From: Phytopythium helicoides
Taxonomy: Eukaryota; Oomycota; Peronosporomycetes; Pythiales; Pythiaceae
DNA: 64,000 bases
Direction of reading: 5' to 3'
Assembly: GCA_024867545.1 (NCBI GenBank)
Contig: JANFNE010000022.1
Span: forward strand, 620,001 to 684,000
Shown: positions 52,248 to 62,979 of the stretch, piece after piece
Numbering within the stretch: position 1 is the stretch's first letter
How the letters are laid out: the number at the start of each line of letters is the position of its first letter
Notes under the pieces: generated by a model
Told to the model about the DNA's origin: nothing
What the model saw: the letters and a program-made list of their open reading frames with translations, nothing else
The model's database searches: none
Made by a program: the position numbers and the translations under genes

Positions 52248-52352
52248 AGTTTCATAGCCATCTCACGTCCCGGGACGCGTGCCCATAACCACTGCCAGTA
52301 CGGGATACCTCATGTGCACTAAGGGTTACAAATACACACCACAACAAGTACC

Positions 52353-53867
52353 CTACTGCACACTCTTGCTGGCACTGGTGCTGCCGCGGAAACCCTTCTG
52401 GATCTCGGCAATCGTGAGCTCGGACGTCTCAGGCACCATAAAGTAGATGAAGATGATCGACAGCGTGCACGTGCCCAGGAACGGCATGAAGCTGTAGTCG
52501 GTGATCGCCTCCTCAAGGTACGGGAATCCAAGACCGATCGCGAGAGCGGCGATCCACTTCACCATGATGCACAGACCCACAGCGTTGCCGCGAGCCGAGT
52601 CCGGGAAGAGCTCGCCAACCATGGGCCAGAGGAGCGGACCAATACTCAGGTCGTAGCCGACGACGAAGAGTCCCAGGAAGACGATCGAGAGCCAACCGAT
52701 GCTGTGCACGAGCGAGAACGTCATGCCGATGCAGCACAGAAGCATGACGAAGATGCCCGAAAGCAGCATCGGACGCTTGCGGAACGTCTTGGTCATGATC
52801 GCAGCAATCGGCACCGGGATCACGTTCAGAATATCGATGATCATCAGACCAGAGCGCGAGTCGTGGAGACCAGCATCCTTGAGAATCGACGACGAGTAGA
52901 AGAAGACGGCGTTGATACCAACGAGCTGGTTGATACACGTCAGACCAAAAGCAATGATGATCTGGCGACGGTACTTGGACGATGTCAGCAAAGTCACGAT
53001 AGTCTCTGCCTGCACCTCAGTCGGCTCCGCACTCATCACCGAAGGCAGCTTGGAGCGGCGCTCGTTCGTCTGAATCCAGTTCATCAAAGCACCAACGTTC
53101 TCCTTGCCGTACAGACGACCCAGAGATTCCTCCGCCTCCGCATCCCGGCCCTTCGTCACCAACCACACCGGACTCTCCACCATCACCAAGAACGACAGAG
53201 CAAGGAAGCCGAGAGCGTTCAGGATCGGCATAGCCGCGATATAGCGGAAACCGGATGACGTTCCCCAGTACCAGAACGTCGTCGCCACACCGAAGATACC
53301 GAGAGTCGCAGCCAGATGCGTGTTGATGCCGAGCGCGTGGCGGTTGTGCGGGGTTGAGATCTCGCTGAAGTAGGTGTTGACGACGGCCATGGCGATACCG
53401 TTGGCGATACCGACGACGAAGCGACCAGCAGTGAACCATCCGGCATTCGGCGCGACGATCTCAATGATACAGCCCGCAATCATAATGAAGGCGTTGAAGC
53501 GCAGTGCCTGGCGGCGACCGAACTTGTTCGAGATGATTCCAGATGCGAACGATCCGAACATACCGCCGACGATCCACGCGTTCACGAGTAGCTTCCACGT
53601 CGTGGCTGTGTGACCCGGGAACATGAGGCACGTGCCTTCCTCGATGGGACGAGCCTTGCACTGCTCCGTGTTGCTGAAGAGGGTGTAGTTGACTTGCGAG
53701 TTGGACCAACCGTAGTGGAAGGCCTCGAGCATGGCGGTGAAGACGCAGACGTAGAGCACCCACGTGGGCTTGAGCGTACGCGCATCCGCCAGCAGGGGCT
53801 CCTCGCCGCCGGGCGTGACGGCCACGACGTACCCTGGGGTCTGCGGCTCGTGGTTCTGCGCGGTCAT
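52353..53867 (-). CDS. MFS sugar transporter (sugar porter family), copy B in the spacer
   Basis: 504 residues, single exon, start MTAQNHEPQTPGYVVAVTPG. Same family motifs as copies A and C (SNKFGRRQALRFN, VESPVWLVTKGR, CINQLVGINAVFFYSSSILK, GPLLWPMVGELFPDSARGNA, PETSELTIAEI). It is clearly more diverged: a different loop in the middle (EVQAETIVTLLTSSKYRRQI) and a C-terminus ending STSASKSVQ. Long tracts, such as the first two membrane segments, are nearly identical in DNA to copies A and C, suggesting gene conversion among the three. The promoter region contains a strong hairpin about 300 bp upstream. Confidence 0.95.
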   Translation of the reverse strand: MTAQNHEPQTPGYVVAVTPGGEEPLLADARTLKPTWVLYVCVFTAMLEAFHYGWSNSQVNYTLFSNTEQCKARPIEEGTCLMFPGHTATTWKLLVNAWIVGGMFGSFASGIISNKFGRRQALRFNAFIMIAGCIIEIVAPNAGWFTAGRFVVGIANGIAMAVVNTYFSEISTPHNRHALGINTHLAATLGIFGVATTFWYWGTSSGFRYIAAMPILNALGFLALSFLVMVESPVWLVTKGRDAEAEESLGRLYGKENVGALMNWIQTNERRSKLPSVMSAEPTEVQAETIVTLLTSSKYRRQIIIAFGLTCINQLVGINAVFFYSSSILKDAGLHDSRSGLMIIDILNVIPVPIAAIMTKTFRKRPMLLSGIFVMLLCCIGMTFSLVHSIGWLSIVFLGLFVVGYDLSIGPLLWPMVGELFPDSARGNAVGLCIMVKWIAALAIGLGFPYLEEAITDYSFMPFLGTCTLSIIFIYFMVPETSELTIAEIQKGFRGSTSASKSVQ

Positions 53868-54451
53868 AGCTGGAGGAGAAACTCGGGCTTGAGGTCCTTG
53901 TGCTCGGTCGGCAGCGAGTTGCGAAGTGAGAAGAGACCGACCGACCGATCGCCCGCGATCAGCAGCAGCTCAAGGGATTTGATCCGCATGTCAACATGTC
54001 CCGGTCCCGGTGCGCGTGCAAGTCGATCCCAGTGCAAGTTGACTGCTTGGACGGTGCAAAAACCGACTCGATTTTTGTGAGGCGGGCGGGTCATAGCCGT
54101 GAGAGCAGCCACGATTGGTGATGACGTCGCTCGAGCGGCGGTGATGAATCCACCAAAGTTCAACAACGATGGCCTTTTTTTTGAAAACCTGACTGTCCGG
54201 TTTTCAAAAAAAAAGCCATCTGAAGCATACCTCTTGACTACCCAGTAGTCAATTTGAGACTACCCGATAGTCACATAACGTGCTGGGCGGCACAAACCAA
54301 TGAGAGGCGCGCAAACAATACTTTTCAAAAACCACGATGGTTATTGAGCTTCATGCACATATAATGCCCACAAATAGGAGCTCTAAACTAAACTACTGTA
54401 TAATCATGAGCAAACCTCAATGGACTGGTGCATCGTATGAGGCAAGGGAGA
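53868..54451. other. Spacer, upstream of transporter B
   Basis: About 580 bp. Promoter of copy B, a long hairpin (54168-54220) and two GACTAC-N3-GTAGTC-like motifs (54237-54251 and 54258-54272). No gene. Confidence 0.45.
54168..54220. repeat. Perfect-stem hairpin upstream of transporter B
   Basis: About 22-bp arms (54168-54189 and 54199-54220, outer sequence GATGGC, inner sequence GAAAACC, with an A/T run of 8-9 in the middle) around a 9-nt loop. One arm has one additional base in the homopolymer. Could be a foldback insertion or a cruciform-forming regulatory element. Confidence 0.8.
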
Positions 54452-57214
54452 TAGTTTAGCGAGTAACATGATACCACCAGGATTCACCTCACCTCAAGCG
54501 CACAAGTGCCCTTGGAAAAATGAAAAGGAGTTGGGGTGCAAGTCCCCAGATACCCAGAAATGCTGTGTGTGTGGCTCGGTGCTCAAAAAGACCGGAAACC
54601 GTGTTGATGCACAGCACAGCACAGTTTCATCAACGTATCATCCTCAGAAGTGATCGCATTGACGCATCGCCCGTGACCTCGGTCAAGCAGACCGCCGCCG
54701 CTCGAGGAGAGAGGTCGCCACGATAGCGTGTGCAAACTGTGCAAACTGCTTGTTTCAAGCGACCCGGTGCAACTCAGTGCCCCCGAAGCTAGAGCGATGA
54801 CAGAACCGCGTAGACGGCATGGAAGTGTCGAGCGCAGCCCCCAGGAACCAAGGAGGAGCATCGATTTAGGATGCTTTGGATAGAACTAGTGCGGCTCTGA
54901 TCCATCAGCTACCGGTTGTCTTTGAAAAGTTCAACCACGGCATCCCGCAATCGTGAAGCCACTGTCCAACTGAGACGCCATCACACTATATCTCTAGTTT
55001 GCTGCTGCTGCTGCTGCTGCTGCGACGGCGGCGGCGCTAGACGACAGTGCGTACCGGGTGCACCAAAATGCTCCGTATGATTGCGACGGAGTGAGATGAT
55101 TGAGATGAAAGGTTTTCGGGTTGGTGCGTGGTGGCGATAGCGAGGCGAGGTGAAGAATGTAGTACTTCCGAGAGGAAGTTCAAGGCCGGCGTAATCTAGA
55201 TTATCTTCCACACCGCCGTCTTTACAGGCTGAAGCAAAGTGTACATGGCGTATTGCGGGCGCCGATTGCGCTGCCCTTGACCACTTCTGAACTCGTCATT
55301 GCACAGTAATAGCGCTCTCGTCGGTACATGAACACCATACTTGCGGCCCTGGGCTGTCGTTATAATACTGTAGTATGGGGCTCGAGGCCGGCCGTAAGAA
55401 CACCACCGGCAACACGTGGCCGATTCTCACAAATCACAACGTCGTCAGAAGCTTCTCTACACCCTCGGATGCGTGGTCTCACCGGGAAGCACGGCCATGC
55501 CGCATCGCCGGCACTGTACAGTTCATGCACACTGCAAGACCCTGCGCAAAACCTGTGGCCGCGCGCAGCTCAGTACACTACAGTATACTGTACTGTGTTG
55601 CATCGTCTACTAGCTGATGAGTGTGCAGGAGACCCCTGCTTGGGTTGGGGTGGTGCAGTACTGTACCGGTACACGACTCTTGTGGTGGGCAACCAGAGAA
55701 CGGAGTACAGTACTATATAGCATTCAATGGCGTCGACGGGAGGGTCTCGACGACGACGCACCAACGAGGTGTGAGCACGCATGACTGGCTGAGGTGCATG
55801 TGGCGATGCACCCACCCGTCGTGCTCTCGACTTGCTACAGTACACTGTAGCATGGACCCTCCCTCCACGTGGAGTTTTCAGAGCCGCACGAAGCAACAAC
55901 TCATGAGCCATTGGCGACGGCTCAATGATTCCACGGAGCAGGCAACGTATTAAAGGCGATTAAGGACTTGAGGCGCTACTTGACCAGCTCTCCGATTCTT
56001 TGTCAAGTGCAGTGGAATGCTGCCCGCTTCGGTCCGTCAAAGTGATGAGTGTGCAGGAATTGATTGATTGACCGTGAGTGGATTGCGCGGAACCGAGTTT
56101 GTTTGTGCTCCACAACGAACTTCAAGCAGACCGGCGTTGGAGGGGCGCTCTGACGTGGACTAGTCTGAGTGCCTCCGTGCAACGCAGCAAACCTGAAGCA
56201 AGGGTGGTGACAGCGGCGCGTGGCTGCATCGTTTCGTTCGCTAGCGTTTTAGTCGACTTGAACTTTGCCCGGTGCTTGGGACGTCGGGAGAAGAACTCAG
56301 CTCAACTCTCTCCAAAGCACACTGCAAACAATGCAATGGTCAAGGGAAACAAAGCGAAAGCAATCACGTCCGTAGGATAGTTGTGGACAAGTGCTTGCAG
56401 CAACGGAAAAGCTGTCGAGAGCTGCTGGGATCGCACCGACGCAATGCACCAATGCAATGCAGGACCAAGTTGGCTCCAAATGGACGCGAAAAAATACGTA
56501 CATGTAGGTGCTCTGCTCGGACAATCCTCCCCCAAACACCAAAGTTCAACCACATATCCTGGCTCACCCCTCACCATCTCTGTCCCTCGCCCTCGCTCAG
56601 CATTGAGGATGTCCTGAGAGCGGCCGGTGCAACGCACAACAACATAGCCGGAGCTCCCATGGTCTTATCAATAACCACTTTGGAAGTCCAAAAACCACAA
56701 GAAACAGATTAAGCCAAATTAACTCGATGACAGCCAAATTAAAACGATAGTTGCTCGGCTAATCAAACAATGCGCTGGCAGCAGATTCCCCGAGGCGACG
56801 CCCTCACCACAATCACAAGCGCAAGGTGTCGGCATGTTGGCAGTGTGTCATCGCGAATTTCTGCGAGGATACCACATGGATCAGCTCCGTGCGCATCCGG
56901 TTGATCATCCCTTTCACGATCGATCGGTACATTTCGCGTGGTCGGGCTGGGCTCTCTAATATCCACTAATCGGCGGTGATGCTCTGGTTAGTCGTGCTTC
57001 AACTAGTCTTTGGTTGCACCGCCACAGTGGGAAACACCACGGGACAACGGACGGTCCAGCGCTCGCGCGTACCTCCAAGAGAACTCCCCATCTCGAGACC
57101 GCGAAACTCGAGACCGTCGCCCTCCTCCATCTCGCTCACTTCCGAATTTGCCAGCTCGAGCTCGAAGCAAGACCGACCCCAAGCAAGCGGAACTGCCAAG
57201 TCCAGTCAGCTCAC
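54452..57214. other. Non-coding inner part of the right arm
   Basis: Mirror image of 48569-51315, including the palindrome cluster (about 55362-55852, with the 14-bp TACAGTATACTGTA at 55579-55592) and the copy C promoter. No independent gene. Confidence 0.5.
54999..55022 (-). repeat. CTG/CAG microsatellite in the right arm
   Basis: TTG followed by seven CTG units, the exact mirror of 50740-50763. Confidence 0.9.
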
Positions 57215-58744
57215 ATGACGGCGCAAAACCGTGAGCCGGGAACACCTGGCTACTCCATCGCCGTCTCGCCTGGCGGACAGCTCCCGCCGCAGCTCCTGGC
57301 CGAGGAGCGCTCGCTCAAGCCCACGTGGGTGCTCTACGTCTGCGTCTTCACCGCCATGCTCGAGGCCTTCCACTACGGTTGGTCCAACTCTCAAGTCAAC
57401 TACAGCCTCTTCAGCAACACGGAAGAGTGTAAGGCTCGTCCCATCGAGGAAGGCACGTGCCTCATGTTCCCTGGTCACACAGCCACGACGTGGAAGCTAC
57501 TCGTGAACGCGTGGATCGTCGGCGGCATGTGTGGTTCCTTTATCTCGGGTACCATCTCGAACAAGTTCGGTCGCCGCCAGGCACTGCGGTACAATACCGT
57601 CCTCATGATTGCTGGTTGTATCATTGAGATCTCTGCTCCAAGCGCTGCCTGGTTTACTGCTGGTCGCTTCGTCGTCGGTATCGCCAACGGTATCGCCATG
57701 GCCGTCGTCAACACCTACTTCAGCGAGATCTCGACCCCGCACAACCGCCACGCGCTCGGCATCAACACGCATCTGTCCGCGACTCTCGGTATCCTCGGTG
57801 TGGCGACGACGTTCTGGTACTGGGGAACGGCATCGGGATTCCGCTATATCGCGGCTGTGCCGATCCTGAACGCTCTCGGCTTCCTTGCTCTGTCGTTCTT
57901 GGTGATGGTGGAGAGTCCGGTGTGGTTGGTGACGAAGGGCCGGGATGCGGAGGCGGAGGAAGCACTGGGTCGTCTGTACGGCAAGGAGAACGTTGGTGCT
58001 TTGATGGGCTGGATCCAGGCGAACGAGCGCCGCTCCAAGCTGCCTTCGGTGATGAGTGCGGAGCCGACTGAGGTGAAGTCAGACAGTGTGTGGTCGATCA
58101 TTTTGTCGACAAAGTTCCGTCGCCAGGTCATCGTCGCGTTCGGTCTGACGTGTATCAACCAGCTCGTTGGTATCAACGCCGTCTTCTTCTACTCGTCGTC
58201 GATTCTCAAGGATGCTGGTCTCCACGACTCGCGCGCGGGTCTGATGGTCCTCGACGTCCTGAATGTGATTCCGGTGCCTATCGCTTCCATGATTTCGAAG
58301 AAGCTCCGCAAGCGCACGATGCTGCTGACCGGTATCTTTGTCATGGCCCTGTGCTGCATCGGCCTGACGCTGTCACTCGTATACAGCATCGGCTGGCTGT
58401 CGGTCGTCTTCCTTGGCATCTACGTGGTCGGCTTCGACCTGAGTATCGGTCCGCTCCTTTGGCCGATCATCGGTGAGCTCTTCCCGGACTCGGCTCGCGG
58501 CAACGCCGTCGGTTTGTTCGTCATGGTCAAGTGGCTCGCGGCGCTCGCGATCGGTCTTGGATTCCCATACCTCGAGGAGGCGATCACCAGCTATAGCTTC
58601 ATGCCGTTCCTGGGCACGTGCACGCTGGCGATCATCTTCATCTACTTTATGGTGCCTGAGACGTCGGACCTGACGATTGCCGAGATCCAGCACGGCTTCC
58701 ATGGTCGCTCCAGCGTCGAGGCGAGCGCCAAGAGCCGCCAGTGA
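57215..58744 (+). CDS. MFS sugar transporter (sugar porter family), copy C
   Basis: 509 residues from MTAQNREPGTPGYSIAVSPG (57215). Nearly the same protein as copy A, including SNKFGRRQALRYN, VESPVWLVTKGR, CINQLVGINAVFFYSSSILK, GPLLWPIIGELFPDSARGNA and PETSDLTIAEI. Both copies have intact frames, so both should be functional. The 5' untranslated region differs more from copy A than the coding region does. The gene points outward from the palindrome centre, as copy A does. Confidence 0.95.
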   Translation: MTAQNREPGTPGYSIAVSPGGQLPPQLLAEERSLKPTWVLYVCVFTAMLEAFHYGWSNSQVNYSLFSNTEECKARPIEEGTCLMFPGHTATTWKLLVNAWIVGGMCGSFISGTISNKFGRRQALRYNTVLMIAGCIIEISAPSAAWFTAGRFVVGIANGIAMAVVNTYFSEISTPHNRHALGINTHLSATLGILGVATTFWYWGTASGFRYIAAVPILNALGFLALSFLVMVESPVWLVTKGRDAEAEEALGRLYGKENVGALMGWIQANERRSKLPSVMSAEPTEVKSDSVWSIILSTKFRRQVIVAFGLTCINQLVGINAVFFYSSSILKDAGLHDSRAGLMVLDVLNVIPVPIASMISKKLRKRTMLLTGIFVMALCCIGLTLSLVYSIGWLSVVFLGIYVVGFDLSIGPLLWPIIGELFPDSARGNAVGLFVMVKWLAALAIGLGFPYLEEAITSYSFMPFLGTCTLAIIFIYFMVPETSDLTIAEIQHGFHGRSSVEASAKSRQ

Positions 58745-59338
58745 ATAGTGCTGAAGGTTGCCTGTCGTAGTCCATTTGCATGTAGCTTTGTTTTTCTTTC
58801 CGACTCGGTGTTCCGCTGTAAATCAAATGGAAATGATGCGGTCTTGCGAATAGGGAAATACTTGGCTAGCCTTTTTTGCTGCTCTCTGCAGCAGTAGTAG
58901 CTGTGGCCGATGGAGACGAACAGGCTCGGTTGATTCCCGCTACTAGAGTAATTGAGACCATTGTCAGTTCAGCTGTGGACGAGGAGCGCCATCGAGATCC
59001 GAGGTCTCTTTCTCCAGGTCGTCGAAGGTCGCTGTGCGACTCATGTGCAATTCGTTCGTTTGCTTCGAGTGATCAATCAGGCTGTTCACCTCGGCGAGGT
59101 TGGAGAGATCCCATACTCGAGCTGATCGAGTATGGGTGTGATGTTCTCCTTTGTACTCGCAGCCGAGCATTCTTGAAGCTCAAGTCCGAGCCGAAGCTCG
59201 TGCACATGTTGATGCGTGGCGGCACGGTGGTCTACCACACTCGCGAAGGATGCGCTTCAAGTTGGTATCCTGCACAGCTTCGAAACCCTCGCGATCCTCG
59301 CGAAAAGTCGCATTGGCGCATTGGATCCGCATCACGCC
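58745..59338. other. Right arm outer end and GDAP2 upstream region
   Basis: About 590 bp. Until 59034 it mirrors the left arm and includes a piece reading ADGDEQARLIPATRVIETIV in both arms, possibly a gene remnant. Then unique sequence with the promoter of the macro-domain gene. Confidence 0.4.
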
Positions 59339-61310
59339 ATGCAGCAGCAGCCGGCCGTGGTGACCGTGGACGCGCTCGTCTCGTGGGCGCACGAGAGCTC
59401 GCTCGCGCTCACGGCTCCCCTCGCGTCCAGCAGCGGCGCCTCACCGCCCGCCAGCGCGCCGTTCCGCGTCGACGCAGCGCTCAACGCCAAGCTGTCGCTG
59501 TGGCGCGGCCCTATCTGGCGGCTGCGCGCCGATGCGATCGTGAACGCGACCAACGAGTGGCTGCGCGACGGCTGGGGCGCCAGTGGCGAAGTGCTCGAGG
59601 CCGCAGGACCGCAGATGCGCGTCGAGTGCGCGGCGGCCGCGCCGTGCCGCACGGCCTGAGGCGGTGGTCACGCGCGGCTGCGAGCTGCCGGCGCGCTTCG
59701 TCATCCACACGGTGGACCCAAAGTACAGCGCCAAGTACCACACGGCGGCCGAGCACGCGCTGCACGCCTGCTACCGCGGCGTGCTGCAGGCCGCCAAGGA
59801 GCGCGCGCTGCGCTCCATCGGCGTCGGCTGCATCTACTCGCTGCGCAAGAGCTACCCTCGCGAGGAGGCCACTCACATCGCGGCCCGTGCGGAGCTGCTT
59901 GGAGAGACGTGGTGGGCAGGACGGACGATGGCTAATGCTGCTGTGGTGTGCGTGGCGATTGATACCAGGAACGGTGCGGCGCTTCCTGGAGCACTACGGC
60001 GGCGACTTCGACCACGTCGTGTTCGTCGTGGACAACCGAGAGGACCAGTTCATGTACGAGAACGTGCTGCCGCTCTACTTCCCGCGTTCCGAGCGGGAGG
60101 AGGTGCGCTCGGCGAGTCTCCTGGCCGGCAGAGACCTCGGTAGCCGACAAGATCCGTGTTGTGCTTCGTGTAACATTCAACGCTAACCCAAGATTCTGCC
60201 AGGCGACGAGTTTGGCGAGCCCATCATTGCCGAGCGCAAGATCCGCATCGGCGCGCTGTTCCGGTCAGGTCGCGGCAACTCGAGCGAGTGCGACGACAAC
60301 CAAGCAGACGATGCCCGTGCGTACGCACTCTTGGATCGGAAAAGTGGAGATGCAAACCTAAAATCCGGTGGTGGTGTGTGCTCTCTAGTGTCAGACGGAG
60401 AGCAGGAAGACGCCGACATCGCCATTCAGCAATTTCGTGCCATGACAACGGATCCGGATGCCGACCGCGTTGAGCGATTGAGGCGTGCGCAGGAGGAACG
60501 GCAGCGACGTGCAGTGATAGCTGCTGTGGAAGCAGATCGCCAGCGGAAGAAAGACGCGGCAGATCGTCTCCAGCGCGCACTCACCGGGAGCACGAGCTCT
60601 CTCGCCACCAGCAGCGACGACTTTGCGGATCTCCACGCACGCAGGTTCCTGTATTTCGGTGGCGTCGACCTGTCTGGTGCTCCGGTCGTCGTGTACATCG
60701 CGTCCAACATGCCGCTAGCGCTCGATCTCTCCCGAGTAGAGCTGTTTGCGCTCTATATCCTTCAGACTGCGGTGGCGCGTAGCAGTGCAGGAGTCGGGAG
60801 CTCCGGCCATTTCAGCATCTTGTACGTCCATGATGCTCCTGGCGGTGTTAAGGACTCTGCTGGAAACCAAACAACCGCTGCGGCTACGTGGTTCTCTCGA
60901 CTACTCCATATATTTGGAGCGGAAAAGGCTCGCCATCAACGAGCGCTGCGGTTCGTGTACATGCTGAACCCCAGCATGTGGCTCAAGTTGCTTGTGCTCG
61001 TGGCCAAGAGAACTGTGAGCAGCACCTTCTACAGCAAGATTGTGTATTTGTCGGCGGCGGCTGCTTTGGACAATATCGCGCCAAGCCTGAGGCTCCCCGA
61101 TGGGGTTTACACGTAAGTGCCTGCAATCCGATTTGCGACGGAGAACGATTGCTGTGCACTGACGATGAAATGGGAATCCAAAAATGCAGGCCCAGCAAGG
61201 CAGCTGATCCGGGTCAATCAGAAGGAGACAATCAGGACCAATCGAGAGCTGCCGCCCAAAACAACAACGAAGCGGATCAACACGAAGGTGAGGACGAAGC
61301 CGCTGTGTAA
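59339..61310 (+). CDS. GDAP2: GDAP2-like macro + CRAL-TRIO protein
   Basis: Four exons: 59339-59886, 59969-60102, 60193-61112 and 61190-61310, with introns of 82, 90 and 77 nt. The macro domain covers roughly residues 45-200: LWRGPIWRLRADAIVNATNE, then EAVVTRGCELPARFVIHTVD, then EEATHIAARTVRRFLEHYGG spliced across intron 1. YENVLPLYFPRSEREE and GEPIIAERKIRIG are linker landmarks of GDAP2. A CRAL-TRIO lipid-binding domain follows (LYFGGVDLSGAPVVVYIASN, ALRFVYMLNPSMWLKLLVLV, TFYSKIVYLSAAAALD). It ends in an acidic tail. One additional base near 59656-59660 (CACGGCCTGAGG) breaks the frame inside the macro domain, probably a sequence error. Macro domains bind ADP-ribose; the GDAP2 role is poorly defined. 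Confidence 0.85.
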
Positions 61311-61393
61311 CGAATGTAAAACTTGTCTCGCGTGAAAAACTGCACGATGCAACGCATGCAATGCGATGCAATCGATCTAGCTTCATGCCCTCG

Positions 61394-62928
61394 CTACACA
61401 TCCACCATCACCTTGGATGCGCCTTGCACGATAACAAGCGACTGCGCGTCCGATCCTGCCACCAGCGTGTCGCTCGCGGCGTGGATAGCGAGTGCACTCC
61501 AGGGGAGCGGTCCGTGGGCGACATGCTTGACCGCGAGACCATCAACCTCGAGACCGTCGAAGCGCTTACCGAACCCATTTTGTACCGAAGCCACACTCAG
61601 GCTGCGACGCTCATACTCGACAGGATCATTGTCGCGCCGTCCGTAGTGAAAGTCCCAGCATTTGATGAGTCCATCATCGCTGGCAGAGAACAGGTATCGC
61701 GGCGACCCATTGTGCAGCTTGATTGATCGCACTGGCACCACAAACCCGTCAACCATGCACTCCAAAACACTCAAGCACGACTTGCTACTGCGAACCTGCT
61801 CGCGAATGCTTCGCCTCCGACCGGAACGGCGCGTCAAGGCGACGACGGTCCCACACAGACACGCGACCGTCATCCGAGCCTGTGAACAATAATTCTGGTC
61901 GAGTTGGGTGCGTCTCGATCGACGTGAGCACCGCGTTCGTCTTGGTGCTGATGCACGTTCAACCAGGAATGAGGTGAGAGGAGTGCACAGTGAGTATCCA
62001 GCTGCCTACGTACTCGCTGCACACAGGTCACCGGGAATTGGTTGTTAGCGGCAATATCCCAGATACGCAGTTGGCTGCCTGGCGCCGCGCTGTGTGTGGT
62101 GAGTGGCCAGCTCGTCAGCTAGAACTTTCTTGATAAAGGAGTACTCGGCTGTCGGCACGCACCCGACGGTCGCGGCAACCGTGTCTCGCCCGAGTAGCTT
62201 GACTGCGTGCAGCGGCAAACGACTAGTGTCCTTGTTCTCTGTGTCGCCGCATGGATCTAGTGAGACCACTGGTCGTAGCATCCTCGCGCCCAAAACTACC
62301 ACGAACCGATGGTGGAGATGTTCATGGACTCGTCCAGCGAGATCCACGCGAGCGCGCCGCTCGTGCTGGCGCTCACAGGCGGCTCCGCCCGAGTCGCTCA
62401 CGTCCAGACTCGTGGCTCCGAAGTCTCCGAAGACCTTGGCCCAGTGCGGCAGCTCGACGCGCGCGAGCATGGCCCCTCCGTCCTCCTGCACGCGGAAGGC
62501 GCGCAGTCCGCCGGCCGAGGACGCCGAGACCAGCAGCCGCTCGCCTCCGTCCACGCGCACGAAGCGCAACGCGGCCACGTCTCCGTCGTGCTCGGCCTGC
62601 GCCACCGGCGGCGAGCTCGCAGCCGCTGCCAGCGCTCGTGAGCTCCTCCCTGCTAACCTACACGAAAACGAAGCGCTGGAGACCCACCGGAGGTCGTCGA
62701 GCGGCGTCGGCGCGTGCAGCGACACGTGGTTGACCTGTGGGCGGCGCTCGTGAGCGGAGACCGCGGCGAGTTCGGCGGCCACAGAGCGCGCACCCGGTTG
62801 TCCCAGCCGCCGACGGCCACGAGCGGCAGTGAGGCGGCCGCGCGGCCGTCTGCAGACACGCGCAGGCCACTGGCGACGTCCAGCGCGGCCGCCTTGGCGC
62901 TCACGAAGTGCGTCGACGCGCGGCTCAT
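61394..62928 (-). CDS. NUP43: WD40 nucleoporin, Nup43-like
   Basis: Four exons recognised: 62928-62794, 62734-62163, 62089-62014 and 61940-61394; introns of 59, 73 and 73 nt. Starts MSRASTHFVSAKAAALDVAS, then VGGWDNR spliced to VNHVSLHAPTPLDDLRW. HDGDVAALRFVRVDGGERLL, LHAVKLLGRDTVAATVG, SQLRIWDIAANNQFPVTC, AVLTSIETHPTRPELLFTGS, YLFSASDDGLIKCWDFHYG and the final LVAGSDAQSLVIVQ follow the order of Nup43 blades. Nup43 is part of the Y-complex of the nuclear pore. Frame switches near 62300-62400 and near 61800 remain unexplained by introns and are probably indel errors. The ATG is only 52 bp from the stop of the next gene on the same strand. Confidence 0.7.
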
Positions 62929-62979
62929 GGCGGCGGTTCAATGCTGCATTCAGGTGGGGGGAGGGCGTGGGGATGATAT

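Larger units (their letters stand above)
54452..59034 (-). repeat. Right arm of large inverted duplication
   Basis: About 4.58 kb, the reverse complement of the left arm. The inner end is at TAGTTTAGCGAGTAACATG (54452) and the outer end at GTCGAAGGTCGCTG (59034). It contains the same non-coding block and transporter copy C. It lacks the approximately 20-bp insertion seen near the outer end of the left arm. Confidence 0.95.
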
